Assembly: GCA_037179515.1 (NCBI GenBank) | Contig: JAXCGZ010007596.1 | Location: 15,001 to 79,000 of the forward strand | Direction of reading: 5' to 3' | DNA length: 64,000 nt | DNA from: Halocaridina rubra | Lineage: Eukaryota; Arthropoda; Malacostraca; Decapoda; Atyidae | Notes under the pieces: model-generated | The model's input: the letters and a program-made list of their open reading frames with translations, nothing else | The model's database searches: none | What the model was told of the DNA's origin: nothing | Program-made: the position numbers and the translations under genes | In this document: positions 30,633-41,504 of the stretch, in pieces | Layout of the letters: each line of letters opens with the position of its first letter | How positions within the stretch are numbered: position 1 is the stretch's first letter

Positions 30633-33600
30633 CTAAGTTTTATTTTGGTTTTGGTTTTTACTGTGTCGTGAGTCGTAGGCAACAGCCGCAGGCATGAAGA
30701 GCCAAAGTAAGAAACTGGAAAAAACAACACCAGCCAACACCCAAATGCATACGGCGTAGCTATCAGTTTCATCACGAATATAACCTGAAAAATAAAGGAA
30801 TAATATACCAGCTGTAACTACCATCACTTAATTAAAATGAGGAAGAAAAATGAAGATAACCTGAAAAAATAAAGGCATATTATCATCCTTGTATTTCATG
30901 ATGCAGAATGATGTTTAAAAAATTAAGCTGACACAATCTTTTTAAAAGTTTTAAAGATAAAGACAAGTAATAGCAATTATTATAAGTATTATTATGCATC
31001 AATATATCGTTTGTTATAATATATAAAGATAGCATTTTATCAAGCAGCATTTGTTGAAAATAAAATTTGTAAATATCAGAGGCGATTGGCTATTCAAAAT
31101 CACCTGGTGTTTCTCTGTATATTATAATATTACTGTGTGACTCCACACAAACAGAACCAACCTTATTCAGTGATAATGAAGGAGAATTAAAACAACGTTT
31201 AGCTATGACTGTATGCCTAATATATATCAGTAAAGAAGGACAATCAAAAGGTTTATTACCTACCTGCAAAGGGCCCAATCGTGAGATACCCAATAGCTAT
31301 GCACAGCATAGATGCTCCTAACATCTGCATCAAGTTGTCAAGACCCATGTAATGGACCATAACGAGGTTAAATATATTCATAAATGTACCTACCCCACAA
31401 CCCCATAACCCCATGGTGACTTTCATCCAAGTCAGGTCTTGGAGAAAGGTAAAACCTGCAAAGAAAAGAAACCAGAAACATCTTAAAGCTAGCAAAAAAA
31501 AAAAGCAACAATTAAAAATAAAACTAGCATCAAGGGTAAGCACATTAAAGCTAAATATTTTAATTATAGCAACCTTTACCATATAGAATATATTATATAC
31601 GAGCAGAGTATTTTACTAAACACTGTACGTACTTACACACCATGGTTCCCGATATGGTTAAACTGCCAATCATCATACTTATTCTATAGTTAAACCATTT
31701 TGTATCTGAGAGGGATGCAACAATGACTCTTGTTATCATGTTGCATATGGCTGACACTGACACACACATTGCAGAATCCTTCAATGTAAATCCATTTTCT
31801 CGCATGGCAAAAGGCACTATGGCTAAAAAGTTCAGGTAACCAGTGAATATCACAGTAGCTGCTACAGAAATAATCATAGCCCTTGCTGACTTCAGTATGA
31901 CAAGATCAGCAACGGTTGATTTGAGTATGCGTAAGAGCTTTCTTGCTAGGTTCTCGGAAGACCCTGCAGGCTGAGTTCCACACTCCTTTCGGATGAGCGC
32001 TTCACGCTCTTCGGTTTTCAAGATCTTTGGTGCTTGTGGTTTTAGGTGCCATTCCACTGGCTGAAAAACAGCAGCACCAACACAACAATTTAAGATCACT
32101 CCACTTAGTATAAGTGTAGCTCCCTTGAAAGTATATTCTTGTTGTAAGAAGTCAATAAGTGGAGGACCGAAGAATTGGCCTCCACAGTCAAAGGCCATTA
32201 TTATTCCATTGGCTAGTCCTCTCCTCTTCTTGAAGTAATGTGGTACGATCATGTAACTAATGTTTGATATAATGCCACAGCCAACACCTGGAGCAAATAT
32301 GAATGGTACATTATATTAGTACATTCTTATTTACAAATAAGAAATTTCTACTCTCAGATTTAAGCTACCTATCACGACAATATGCATGCTCAATTCCCTT
32401 AATGCAAAATATGTATGGCTCTGATATAGCAAAATAACATTTAGTTACATTGTAGGTTTGCGACTGCTTCGATATCATCACAGATATTGTTAGGTTTTGC
32501 AGCACAGCCAATGGAAAAATATCAATATGGAACCTAACATTGGATAAAGGATAAACTAAATTACCTAATCATGTAGTTTACCTGCTAAGAGCGAATGAGT
32601 GAAGAATAAAACCCAGGCAGCAGAGACGAATGCAGAGGTAACGGTGGCAGTAGCAAGCAGGAATGATCCAATGAAACTTAGGCTTCTCCAGCCATATTCT
32701 GTAATCAGAGGACCCAAGGGAGGTCCTGTCATACACCAAGTAAAACTGAAGATATTGAATATCCAGGCAGTCACTGCTGTAGGGGTTTCCAAATCCAACA
32801 GGAAACTCGAAAAGATAATGCCAAAGCACTGACCAATAGTATCAACCAATACCTGTCAAATAATATCATGGTTAATTTTGTAAAAATGATGACCCAAGTA
32901 TCAAAATCATCAATAAAATTTCGAATAGTCGGAACTTTCATGGGCTACTAGTCAGTTGACAATAATTATCACTAAGCAAATCAAGTATTCCAGAATGCTG
33001 TTTGACTCTATCTATAAAAATTATTTGGAAATATATAAAACTGCTAGAGATTCCTATGCTGCATGAGTGGAACAGGTTTCCTCTTCACACTTCAAAGTAC
33101 GTGAAGGAATTTACTATTTTGATTTTGCATCCGGACACTACATGCTTACATAGCATTAAGTATGAGGACATTGTACTTACCAAAATTAGTGATGCACCAA
33201 AGACTACAACCCAGCCCCATCCACCGTCTGGTAGTCTGTCCTCAGGACACTTTTCAGAATTTCTGTCATTCACAACTTCACAGTTTTGAGAAAATTCTAA
33301 TTCTCCATCCACTTCTGATTTGTCATACTCCAGTCTATTATTTTCTGCTATGATTTCACAACTCGTTTCTGATGTGTTTAGAACTGGAGTATGGTTATGT
33401 TCTATGTCTACTATCTTTTCACTCTTGGGTGTGCATTGAAAATCAGTTCCTTGACAATCATTTTGGATAACTACATGTATATTTGAGTCCGTATTGTCTC
33501 CTGCACAAGATGCACTTTCTAATACTTCATATTTCATGTAATCTGATTTAGCATTTTGAACGCACACTACTTCCATATCCTGAAGTTCAGAGTGTAGCAT
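30633..33600 (-). CDS. SLC16-like monocarboxylate transporter, paralog A (spliced)
   Basis: Exons 33600-33181, 32852-32582, 32287-31637, 31455-31264 and 30784-30633 (all GT-AG; phases 0,1,1,1) give 561 residues and a TAG stop. An in-frame TGA directly precedes the ATG. Residues 1-124 are a hydrophilic, acidic N-terminal tail. The SLC16 signature DGGWGW is at 125-130 at the start of TM1 and the second signature, YFKKRRGLANG, at 248-258 before TM5. A charged cytosolic loop of about 50 residues separates the two six-helix halves, and TM12 ends in LLWLFMPAAVAYD. The family is in the plasma membrane and carries lactate, pyruvate, ketone bodies, aromatic amino acids or creatine according to subtype; the substrate cannot be read here. 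The exon 5 acceptor is partly repeated 76 bp upstream in the intron. Most downstream member of the four-gene array. Confidence 0.92.
30850..30880 (-). repeat. Partial duplicate of the exon 5 acceptor in SLC16-A
   Basis: ATAACCTGAAAAAATAAAGG repeats the true acceptor region (30782-30800) 76 bp upstream in the intron, keeping TTTTTTCAG|GTTAT. Use would shift the frame. Confidence 0.65.
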
Positions 33601-33694
33601 TCAGGTCCTGAAGTCAGTATGGAAGATTTACATTTTGTTGAATATTATGGTAAACATTTGTAAAAGTGAAACGTAATTGCTTTTTTTATCATTT

Positions 33695-33830
33695 TGTGTG
33701 TTGATCTTATTCCTCATTCGTATGGGAGTAGACAGAGACAGGCTGGAGCTGGGAAATTAAGGCTAGATGCCCTTCGTAACATTCCGCGGTAGTCTCTATA
33801 CTGAAGTACAACTAGTGAATCGATGTCTTC
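33695..33830 (-). mobile_element. SINE family 1 copy 5' of SLC16-A
   Basis: GGCTGGAGCTGGGAAATTAAG and GATGCCCTTCGTAAC on plus, about 95 bp upstream of the paralog A start codon, possibly in its 5' UTR or promoter. Confidence 0.7.
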
Positions 33831-33855
33831 AGATTTAAATGCAAAAGAATAGTGG

Positions 33856-33960
<105 letters not shown>

Positions 33961-34214
33961 TATTAACGACAGGCATGTTTCCGAAGTCAGAACAAATAAA
34001 GATACTGATCCATTTTAACTCCGTACATTTAGTGTACGTAATGTGCCTGAACTTAAGAAGGGCTACTTATATCCCACTCTTTATATCTACCGAAATGATT
34101 CTGACTAAGAAAAGTTGTACATAATTATCATGAGTGTCTCTTATTAAGTCGGAACTTCTTGGGTAAGGGCCAAACTATGTATCAAATAAACTCCTAATTG
34201 GACTGTATAGGTTT

Positions 34215-34375
34215 GTTTGCCATTTTGTGTGTAACAATTACTCCCGGTGTTAGACAGAGACAGGTTAGAGCTAGGGAATTAAGGCTGGATTCCCCTATTA
34301 ACTCCGGGGACTCAAACACAGGTATATCATTTCCCGAAACGAGCACCGTAACGGCTGTGCTACCACGGGTAATAT
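34215..34375 (-). mobile_element. SINE family 1 copy
   Basis: GAGACAGGTTAGAGCTAGGG, GGCTGGATTCCCC and a reverse A box near 34360. Confidence 0.65.
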
Positions 34376-34779
34376 AATCCAATAAATGTTTCGATAGTAC
34401 TTGTGTTTGCCATTTTCTAAATGTCCGTATCATCTCTGAGCAGTACTTGAGGTTATTTTTAATAATCCACATTTTTTTTTTTCATACTGAAAAGGATAAC
34501 CAATCTTATGGGCTCAATGCGAAGAATGCTGAGGCCTATTATTATATCTGATATTATTTATAATTCGATACCTTTCAAAATTACCTTTTGAAACGATAGT
34601 TATCGTGTAAGACTTTTAATTATTTAACAAGTGCTTTTATGACATTAAAGCGTAGTTAAAACTTTATCAAATCCTAATCAGGGATAAATTGAAATGTACA
34701 GAGTATTCATATCTTACCCGTTCACACATTGCAGCAAATTCACATATTATGGGCATGTCTGGAGCGCTTAATACATCGT

Positions 34780-34915
34780 TTCATGTGTCGCCATGAGTTC
34801 CCATTCGAATGGGGGATGGACATACACATGTTTGAGGTGGGGGATTAAGGCTGGATGCCTTCCTAACGACTCGCGATAGTATCGAAACAACGTTAGTCCA
34901 AGAGTCTACGTTTTT
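34780..34915 (-). mobile_element. SINE family 1 copy
   Basis: GAGTTCCCATTCGAATGGGG and GGCTGGATGCCTTCC on plus. Confidence 0.7.
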
Positions 34916-34919
34916 GCAG

Positions 34920-35081
34920 CATCATGTTGATGTATACTAAGACGTGCGCTTTTAATATACTATTCTGGCAAAATACCAGAAACGCAAATTTATTGGTAAA
35001 TACTGTCTTTCTTCTGAGTATACTCAGGTGCTTACAAGTGTTGGCAGTATAGTCTTTAGATTTCGTAACGTAATATAAATT

Positions 35082-35160
<79 letters not shown>

Positions 35161-36110
35161 CACAGTTTGCAAACTATGGCGTTGTTAGATGAATATAGTG
35201 CTAGAATTCTTATTAGCTAAGACACATCAGTGGAGACTTGAAATAGTGCAAGAAATTCGTGATGTTTTGAATGAAATTGAAATAACTAGATCAAGATAGT
35301 GATAAAATGGACATTTAACCTAACATTATGAAGATGTAACTAACAGGTCTTCAATTTTGGCTCCATTTAGGTTAACATCCATTTAAAGTACTTTAATAGT
35401 TTCTGATCTCCGAAAATTAAATTTTAGGAATATTTTCCATAGACCCAGTGAATAATTCGGTAAAATCCACGTGATGAATAACACCTGATAAACCTAGTAT
35501 TGTTCACTTTGCCTGAAACAAGTTTTCAGACATCAGGACTTGAGGAATTGATGTATCTCCACTGAACGTCAACAAACAACTGAATCTAAATGATACAATT
35601 TGAAGCAAAAAGAATATATACACCTTTTTGTAAATAACATAAAACAAGGATACTGTCGAAACTAAGTTGGTTATTATACATTATAAATGGTAAATGTATA
35701 TCTAAAATCTATTTTCACGACTTTCTGATAAAATAATTGAAAGGAGGAGACAAGATCGTCTTCTCAGTCTTTCTATTTTAGGTTTTGTGGCTCTATTGAT
35801 TTCACTTTAACATAGAAAACGGAAATAGACCTACCATAGAAAACGTCTATATTTTTATTATTGGGAATACTTTTGTATTTTGTTATTTTGGTGATGGAGA
35901 GAATATTATGTTTTGTAACTGTTTGATAATATAAGAATTACAATTCAACAATTATTATGATTAAATCTTGAGATCATTACAAATTTATGTCTCGAAGTTT
36001 GGTGAATACTATTGTGTTCACAGTGTCAAAAAATCTAAAACCTAGTATGGTGGAAAGTGATGAATGATAGTAAGGGTTAAAGTATATTTCTTACTAATAT
36101 AAATCATCTT
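34920..36110. other. Intergenic region between SLC16-A and SLC16-B
   Basis: Apart from the (CT)n tract, nothing was recognised. It must contain the 5' UTR or promoter of A, or the 3' flank of B. Confidence 0.5.
35084..35156. repeat. (CT)n microsatellite
   Basis: About 72 bp in the A-B intergenic region. Confidence 0.97.
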
Positions 36111-36116
36111 ATATAT

Positions 36117-36122
36117 TTTATT
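36117..36122 (-). terminator. Polyadenylation signal of SLC16 paralog B
   Basis: AATAAA on the minus strand, 48 nt downstream of the paralog B stop codon. Confidence 0.6.
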
Positions 36123-36170
36123 AGATAAAAGAGTGAATCACAGATATTTATCACAGATACCTATACATAT

Positions 36171-38603
36171 TTATATTTGTCCTCCAGAGGAGCATTTCTT
36201 TTCATGCGTTTCATCCTTCTTTCGGCGAAGGTCAAAAATCACCGCCAGAGGCATCACAAGCCACAGAAGAAAACTGGAGAAGGAGACGCTCGCTAGAACC
36301 CAAATGCACTTGGCGTAACTGTCTGTCAAGTCCCGGACATATCCTTCAAGGAATAAAAAAAAAAAGACATATTCAGGCTATAAACTCCAAACTGTCTGTG
36401 TGCACCCCCATTCGAATGGGGAGTAATAGTGACAAATACTACAAACAATAACATGATGGAACTTAAGTCGAGAAGAACAGTGCACATTACACTTATGATC
36501 AGGATTTGAAACTATGAATGCTTTTAGCATTTACTGTCTCCTCACTTAGAGAATTCCAATTAACCTACCTGCCAGAGGGCCAATGAGGAGATATCCAAAT
36601 CCCGTAACGAAGAGAGAAGCTCCGAAAGTGGGTATGAACTGGTTCAAACCCATGTAATGAATCATGACGAGATTGAATATGCCATTGTAAGTTCCAACGC
36701 CACACCCCCAGACAGCCATGGCTACTTTTAGCCAGGTCAAATCATTCAGGAGTGTAAAAGCTGAAACAAAATCGAAAAAAAAAATGCTAATTCTTATTAT
36801 ATTTACAAGTGCTCTTTTTTACATTATTTGCCACCAGACTATAGTGAAATATTTACAGACTAGAAAGAAAATGATAAATCTTACTTGCCTAGCATACTTC
36901 CCGAGACTGTCAGACTGCTAGCCATCATGGTGAATCGGTAGCTAAAGCATTTGGTGTCCGAAAGAGCTGCGATGACAACTCGCATGACAATATTACAAAT
37001 AGCTGATATAGACAAACACGTGGCAGCATCACCCAGAGAAAATCCAGTTTCTTGCATGGCAAACGGCACGAGAGCAACGTAATTCAGGTAACCATTAAAG
37101 GTCATTGTGGTTGATAGGGCAATGACAATCGCCCTGGCTGATTTCAATATTCGCAAATCAGCAACGGTAGATCTTAAAAGGCGCAGTAAAACATTCAGAA
37201 TGGCCTTGGGAGTAGATTCAATATTTTGTTCTTGTTTGCTTCGAGAGGTCTCTTCAATCGATGATGGTTCACGGTCTGTAGTCTTAACAGCGAGAGATTT
37301 ATTTTTTACATGCCACTCAACGGGATGAAAGAGAGCTGCCCCAACACAGCAGTTCAGAATGATTCCACCTAGGATAAGAGTGGCACCGACAAATGAATAT
37401 TCGTCTTGTAGAATTTTGATGAGTTGTGCCCCAAAGAATTGACCACCACAGTCCCAGGCCATAATAATACCATTGGCTATGCCTCTTCTCTTCTTGAAGT
37501 AATGAGGTACGATTAAATAACTGATATTTGACAAGACACCACAGCCAATACCTGCAAAAAGGATCATTAACTTGATAGACAGAATACCACATGGATGGAG
37601 ATTATTATTCTTTATCAAATGTTTTTTTTTTCACAACATAAGCAAATTTTTTTTATAGGTTAAAGATATATATGCTTAAATGCTCAAAATGGGTTTGATA
37701 TGGGTTAGAATACTATGCTTAAGTAAATACCTCCAAGCAGAGAGTATGTCAGGAATAGCGTGTAGGGAGAGCTAACGAAAGCAGATGTGATAGTCCCAAT
37801 GGAAAGCACCAGTGAATTCACGAAGGACAAGTTTCTCCAACCAAATTCTGCTACCAGAGGTCCGAGTACAGGGCCTGTCATGTTGTACAAAAACTGGTAG
37901 AGATTGAAAATCCAGGCAGTTACTACCGTTGTAGTGTTCAGCTCCAGAAGGAACCTCGAAAACAGAATACCAAAACACTGTCCCATTGTATCAACAAGAA
38001 TCTGGAAAGGTATAAGAAATAGCTGTAATATCATTATATGACACTGTCCAATTGTATCAAGAGGAACCTGGAAATATATAAACAGAAGAAGTAAATTCAC
38101 TGCAAAGTACAGTTCAGAGAGGCAGTAAGAATGATCGTCCTGATGAAATCTCTTTCCTTCTTCATTTTTTTTTTGTTAGTGAACAAGACCTATAGAGCTC
38201 TACTGAGTTTTGCAACAAGAGTGTCTTTTACCACAATCAATGAAGCACCGAAGACAACCATCCAACCCCAACCACCGTCAGGCACGTCCTCTTCAGCAGA
38301 TGATGATGCATTCTCTGCTTCTTCGTTGCCAGGTAATGACTCGATTATACATTCTTTGAGATTTTTGCTCTCAGAGGTGCGAGGCTCGGCACTGGAAGGT
38401 ACTGGCGAGCTGTCTTGTGATTTTGTCGCAGGGTTTTGAGAACTGGAATACTGACCATTCACTGGAGATGAATTTCGTCTTTGATATACTTTATTTTCTT
38501 TTTCCTTGCTTAAGTTTTGGTGCATTTTATTTCCATATTCAGCCATTTCTATTTCTAGGCGAATTTCGTCGCAGTCCTTTTTATCACTCTGCTCTGGTTC
38601 CAT
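36171..38603 (-). CDS. SLC16-like monocarboxylate transporter, paralog B (spliced)
   Basis: Exons 38603-38232, 38001-37731, 37551-36889, 36760-36569 and 36343-36171 give 556 residues and a TAA stop. The signature DGGWGW is at 109-114 and YFKKRRGLANG at 232-242. The N-tail (about 1-105) is hydrophilic and Ser/Glu-rich. Exon 2 (271 nt) and exon 4 (192 nt) match paralogs A, C and D exactly. Intron 3 must use a GC donor (G|GCAAGT): the alternative GTAAGA two codons later would shift the frame into a stop. The start of exon 2 is duplicated, giving a second in-frame acceptor at 38067 that would add 22 residues. A long (AAT)n tract lies just 5' of the ATG, and an AG directly before the ATG could be the acceptor of a 5' UTR intron. 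Predicted 12-TM plasma-membrane transporter; substrate unknown. Confidence 0.92.
36385..36445 (+). mobile_element. SINE family 1 tail fragment in SLC16-B intron 4
   Basis: CTGTGTGCACCCCCATTCGA through TAATAGTGACAAAT. Confidence 0.65.
36490..36562 (-). mobile_element. LINE 3' tail remnant next to the exon 4 donor of SLC16 paralog B
   Basis: The minus strand reads AATTGGAATTCTCTAAGTGAGG then GCTAAAAGCATTCATAGTTT, matching the LINE tails elsewhere. It starts about 6 nt after the 5' splice site at 36568, so the intron's donor flank is partly retroelement-derived. Confidence 0.55.
38002..38085 (-). repeat. Duplicated acceptor and exon 2 start in SLC16-B
   Basis: The segment with TTTCCAG|GTTCCTCTTGATACAATTGG copies the true exon 2 start 66 bp downstream. 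A second AG acceptor gives an alternative exon start at 38067, in phase and open into exon 2. Confidence 0.85.
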
Positions 38604-38625
38604 CTTTGAAGATATAAAAGAAAAC

Positions 38626-38626
38626 A

Positions 38627-38693
<67 letters not shown>

Positions 38694-38765
38694 TAATATA
38701 TAATAATAATAATAATAATAATTAATAATAATAATAATAATAATTAATAATAATAATAATAATAA
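38626..38765. repeat. (AAT)n tract directly 5' of SLC16-B exon 1
   Basis: About 140 bp of AAT with a few AATT interruptions, ending 22 nt from the paralog B ATG. On the gene strand it is an (ATT)n run ahead of a possible acceptor. Confidence 0.95.
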
Positions 38766-38924
38766 GTTAACATTGATGTATTTTTCTTTTTGAAGTCGCT
38801 TGTTACACAAATTTCGTTGAATATGTTACTCTGTGAACATTATTTCTTTGCTTCTAAGACTGCATAAAGTGAAGAAAATCCATAATTGCTTAATTAAATT
38901 GAGGTGAATTAGGATTATGCAAGG

Positions 38925-39090
38925 GGACCGCGATAGCGCAGTGAATAGAGTCCTTGACCCGAGAGGTGACAGACTCTCGGTCCAGCCCCCCCACGAGGTG
39001 TTAAGATGGGAACCCAATCTTTATGCCCCGGATTCTACCTGTATGTGTCCACCCCTATTCGAATGGGGATAAATTACTATACATAAAACA
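38925..39090 (+). mobile_element. SINE family 1 copy 5' of SLC16-B
   Basis: ACCGCGATAGCGCAGTGAATA head and GTGTCCACCCCTATTCGAAT tail, 320-490 bp upstream of the paralog B start codon. Confidence 0.7.
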
Positions 39091-39163
39091 GAACATCCAT
39101 GAAAATACTATCAACAAGTGAGGACTCAACACCTAAGGACGACTTTAGCAAGCCATATTTATA

Positions 39164-39279
<116 letters not shown>

Positions 39280-39394
39280 TCGATAAGCAATAGAATCCCA
39301 GAAATTCACTTTTCGGTTTTTGATATATATTTTTCGCCCTTTGATATACTTCTTTTTATTGAATATCCTCAAATTTGATGAACGTGCAGACCTA

Positions 39395-39424
39395 CTACGT
39401 CACAGTGACGTCAGAATTACGTCA
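39395..39424. promoter_or_regulatory. Three ACGTCA (CRE/ATF-type) boxes spaced 11 bp
   Basis: CTACGTCA at 39395, TGACGTCA at 39406 and TTACGTCA at 39417. The middle one is the full palindromic CRE. The cluster is about 0.8 kb upstream of the SLC16-B start codon. Binding is inferred. Confidence 0.45.
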
Positions 39425-39679
39425 TACATGTCACACTACGCATGTGCCAAATTGCACAAATTCGTCTGCTAGAGGCGAGAATGTTAAAAATTGTCCGGGA
39501 AAATTACAGATGAAATTAATTATAGAATTACTGATCATAACCTTTTCTTACCTTTGTATTTAATGCCTTGTGTATTGCTGTATCTTTTAGAGCTGTGTTT
39601 ACGATATCCACCGCTGCGGTTTAGTCTAAATTGGGAACACAACTAAGTGACTTCTCTTGAATAATGTTTACAGTCCTTG

Positions 39680-39694
39680 ACCGCCATCTAGCGG
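39680..39694 (-). promoter_or_regulatory. CTCF-like motif
   Basis: The minus strand reads CCGCTAGATGGCGGT, matching 14 of 15 positions of the CTCF core consensus (CCASYAGRKGGCRSY) as known from vertebrates. It lies 1.1 kb upstream of SLC16-B. A chance match is possible. Confidence 0.35.
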
Positions 39695-39909
39695 CACCAT
39701 AATTCTGGCATCATTTCTTATTAATTACTATTTTAAAGATATTTCGTAGAATTAGAGTCAATGTTTTCCCCTATTCATATTTCATGAATTTCTATGATCT
39801 TTTTTGGCTTATTACTGATTTATTTATCGCTCATTTTGCGTTCTCTTTTGTTTTGAATGTCGTTCGTTCAGTTTGAAAGTTGTCGTTTATTGTGAGTTTT
39901 AAATAGATT

Positions 39910-40015
39910 TCCATCCCGCCGCCGGGGGCTAGCAAGGACATCCAGCCTCATTTCCCCAGCTCCAACTTGTCTATGTCCATATCACTGGACTGGAGACTAA
40001 CTGTGACACTAAACA
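39910..40015 (+). mobile_element. SINE family 1 fragment
   Basis: ATCCAGCCTCATTTCCCCAG and the GTGACAC tail; head missing. Confidence 0.55.
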
Positions 40016-40024
40016 ATGCTCAAG

Positions 40025-40175
40025 AGCCGCGGTAGCTCAGTGGGAGAGTGCGCCAGTCAGGAAACGACTAACAGGCTCGATTCAACTTTGGGCGCTAGGA
40101 ACTGCATCCAGCCTTAATCCCTCAGCTCCAACAAATCTGTGTCCACCCCCATGCGAATAGGGACTAATAGTGACA
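40025..40175 (+). mobile_element. SINE family 1 copy, near full length
   Basis: GCCGCGGTAGCTCAGTGGGAG (A box), GGCTCGATTCAAC (B box) and GTGTCCACCCCCATGCG tail, running into a (CTA)n tract. Confidence 0.8.
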
Positions 40176-40178
40176 CAT

Positions 40179-40219
<41 letters not shown>

Positions 40220-40235
40220 GTAGTAGTAGTATATA
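40179..40235. repeat. (CTA)n-(GTA)n microsatellite
   Basis: CTA units followed by their complement TAG/GTA, forming a small hairpin. Confidence 0.95.
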
Positions 40236-40501
40236 GTAGTAGCTGGTTACCGGTATGGCAGATCATAATTCAGTAATCTTTTACAGTAACACAACGTGGA
40301 CAGCCATTCGAACAAATACTTTTCCTTAAGCTTCTTTTTGTTATTTTCAAATATTTACATTAAGCCTTAATTGCTAATTTTACTCTTAAGAGCTACAGTC
40401 TCAAGGTATAGACTCATTTCATTTTCTAGGCTACTGATTGACCTTGTCTCACGGAGACAAAGCAAAGCAGACCTCAGTAACGATAGAGAGAATCGGCATT
40501 G

Positions 40502-40502
40502 C

Positions 40503-40592
<90 letters not shown>
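40502..40592. repeat. (AAT)n microsatellite
   Basis: About 29 units, then a short ACA run; gives a spurious poly-Asn frame. Confidence 0.97.
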
Positions 40593-40593
<1 letters not shown>

Positions 40594-40634
40594 TAGTAAC
40601 AACAACAACAACAATTATCATAATGTCTACAAAT

Positions 40635-40775
40635 AATCTACCTTCCTTGTCGGGAATCGAACCTGGGAGCTCTAGACCAGACCTCCACAGCTTAGTCCAC
40701 TGTACCATAGAGGATTAAGCTGTGGAGTTCTAGTCCAGTTTCTAGGTTCAATTCCCGGTAAGGAAGGTAGATTCC
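40635..40775. repeat. Inverted pair of tRNA-like halves
   Basis: The minus strand of the left half reads as a tRNA-like sequence (TGGTACAGTGGACTAAG, GGTTCGATTCCCGAC). The right half, on plus, repeats AAGCTGTGGAG...GGTTCAATTCCCGG...AAGGAAGGTAG. The two form about 55 bp arms around an A-box-containing centre. Confidence 0.65.
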
Positions 40776-41040
40776 ATGAAGAAATTCAAAATAAAATGCG
40801 TTTTAACATGCATTTGTTCTATAATAATAGTAACATGAGTAAGAATAAATTTAAATATATTATGTAAACTGTGTTCTCAAAGATAAAACTCATCTCACAT
40901 CTTTGCATCCTGCATTACCATTTACCTCGTGCTTTGAAGTCGCCATGCCCAGCCAGGTATTACAAAGACCTCCAATTCATAATCTTCCTCATTGTTTCAT
41001 ACATCACTTATGAACACTCACGTGTTCTCCTTCCGCCTAT

Positions 41041-41041
41041 A

Positions 41042-41139
<98 letters not shown>

Positions 41140-41141
41140 CA
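41041..41141. repeat. (ATT)n microsatellite
   Basis: About 33 units. Confidence 0.97.
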
Positions 41142-41373
41142 TATATGCAAAATTTATACTTATTTGGAAAAAGCAGAATTTTTATACATATTTTATTATT
41201 AAGATAAAAATGCAAATATTTAATTTTATAATTATTTATAAATGAAAATTCAGATTACATACTAGTTTGGCATATAGCAAAATGGCAATCCATGCTCGAG
41301 GTAAAGGAATAAATAATTATCTGAACATATTAAGAGATTCAAGTCAAATACAAGAGAAAGAAACGTAACTTTG

Positions 41374-41376
<3 letters not shown>

Positions 41377-41446
<70 letters not shown>
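41377..41446. repeat. (TA)n microsatellite
   Basis: About 70 bp, beside the CR1-like remnant. Confidence 0.97.
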
Positions 41447-41451
<5 letters not shown>

Positions 41452-41504
41452 CTAAGATCTGACATTTGTTTATATTAAAGGGCATGTTTTATTTATCTGA
41501 CTAG

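Noticed and set aside
32599..32832. Plus-strand frames opposite SLC16 exons (also 37107, 38131, 52512, 63397)
   Set aside because: Antisense shadows of confirmed minus-strand exons.
36881..36890. GTAAGA as the exon 3 donor of SLC16-B
   Set aside because: It gives the wrong phase and a stop a few codons into exon 4; the GC donor keeps the frame and matches paralog D.
40367..40718. Poly-Leu and poly-Asn frames over (AAT)n; likewise at 38417-38810 (beyond the true exon) and 40871-41245
   Set aside because: Microsatellite translations. At 38190-38810 only the part from 38603 down is exon 1 of SLC16-B.
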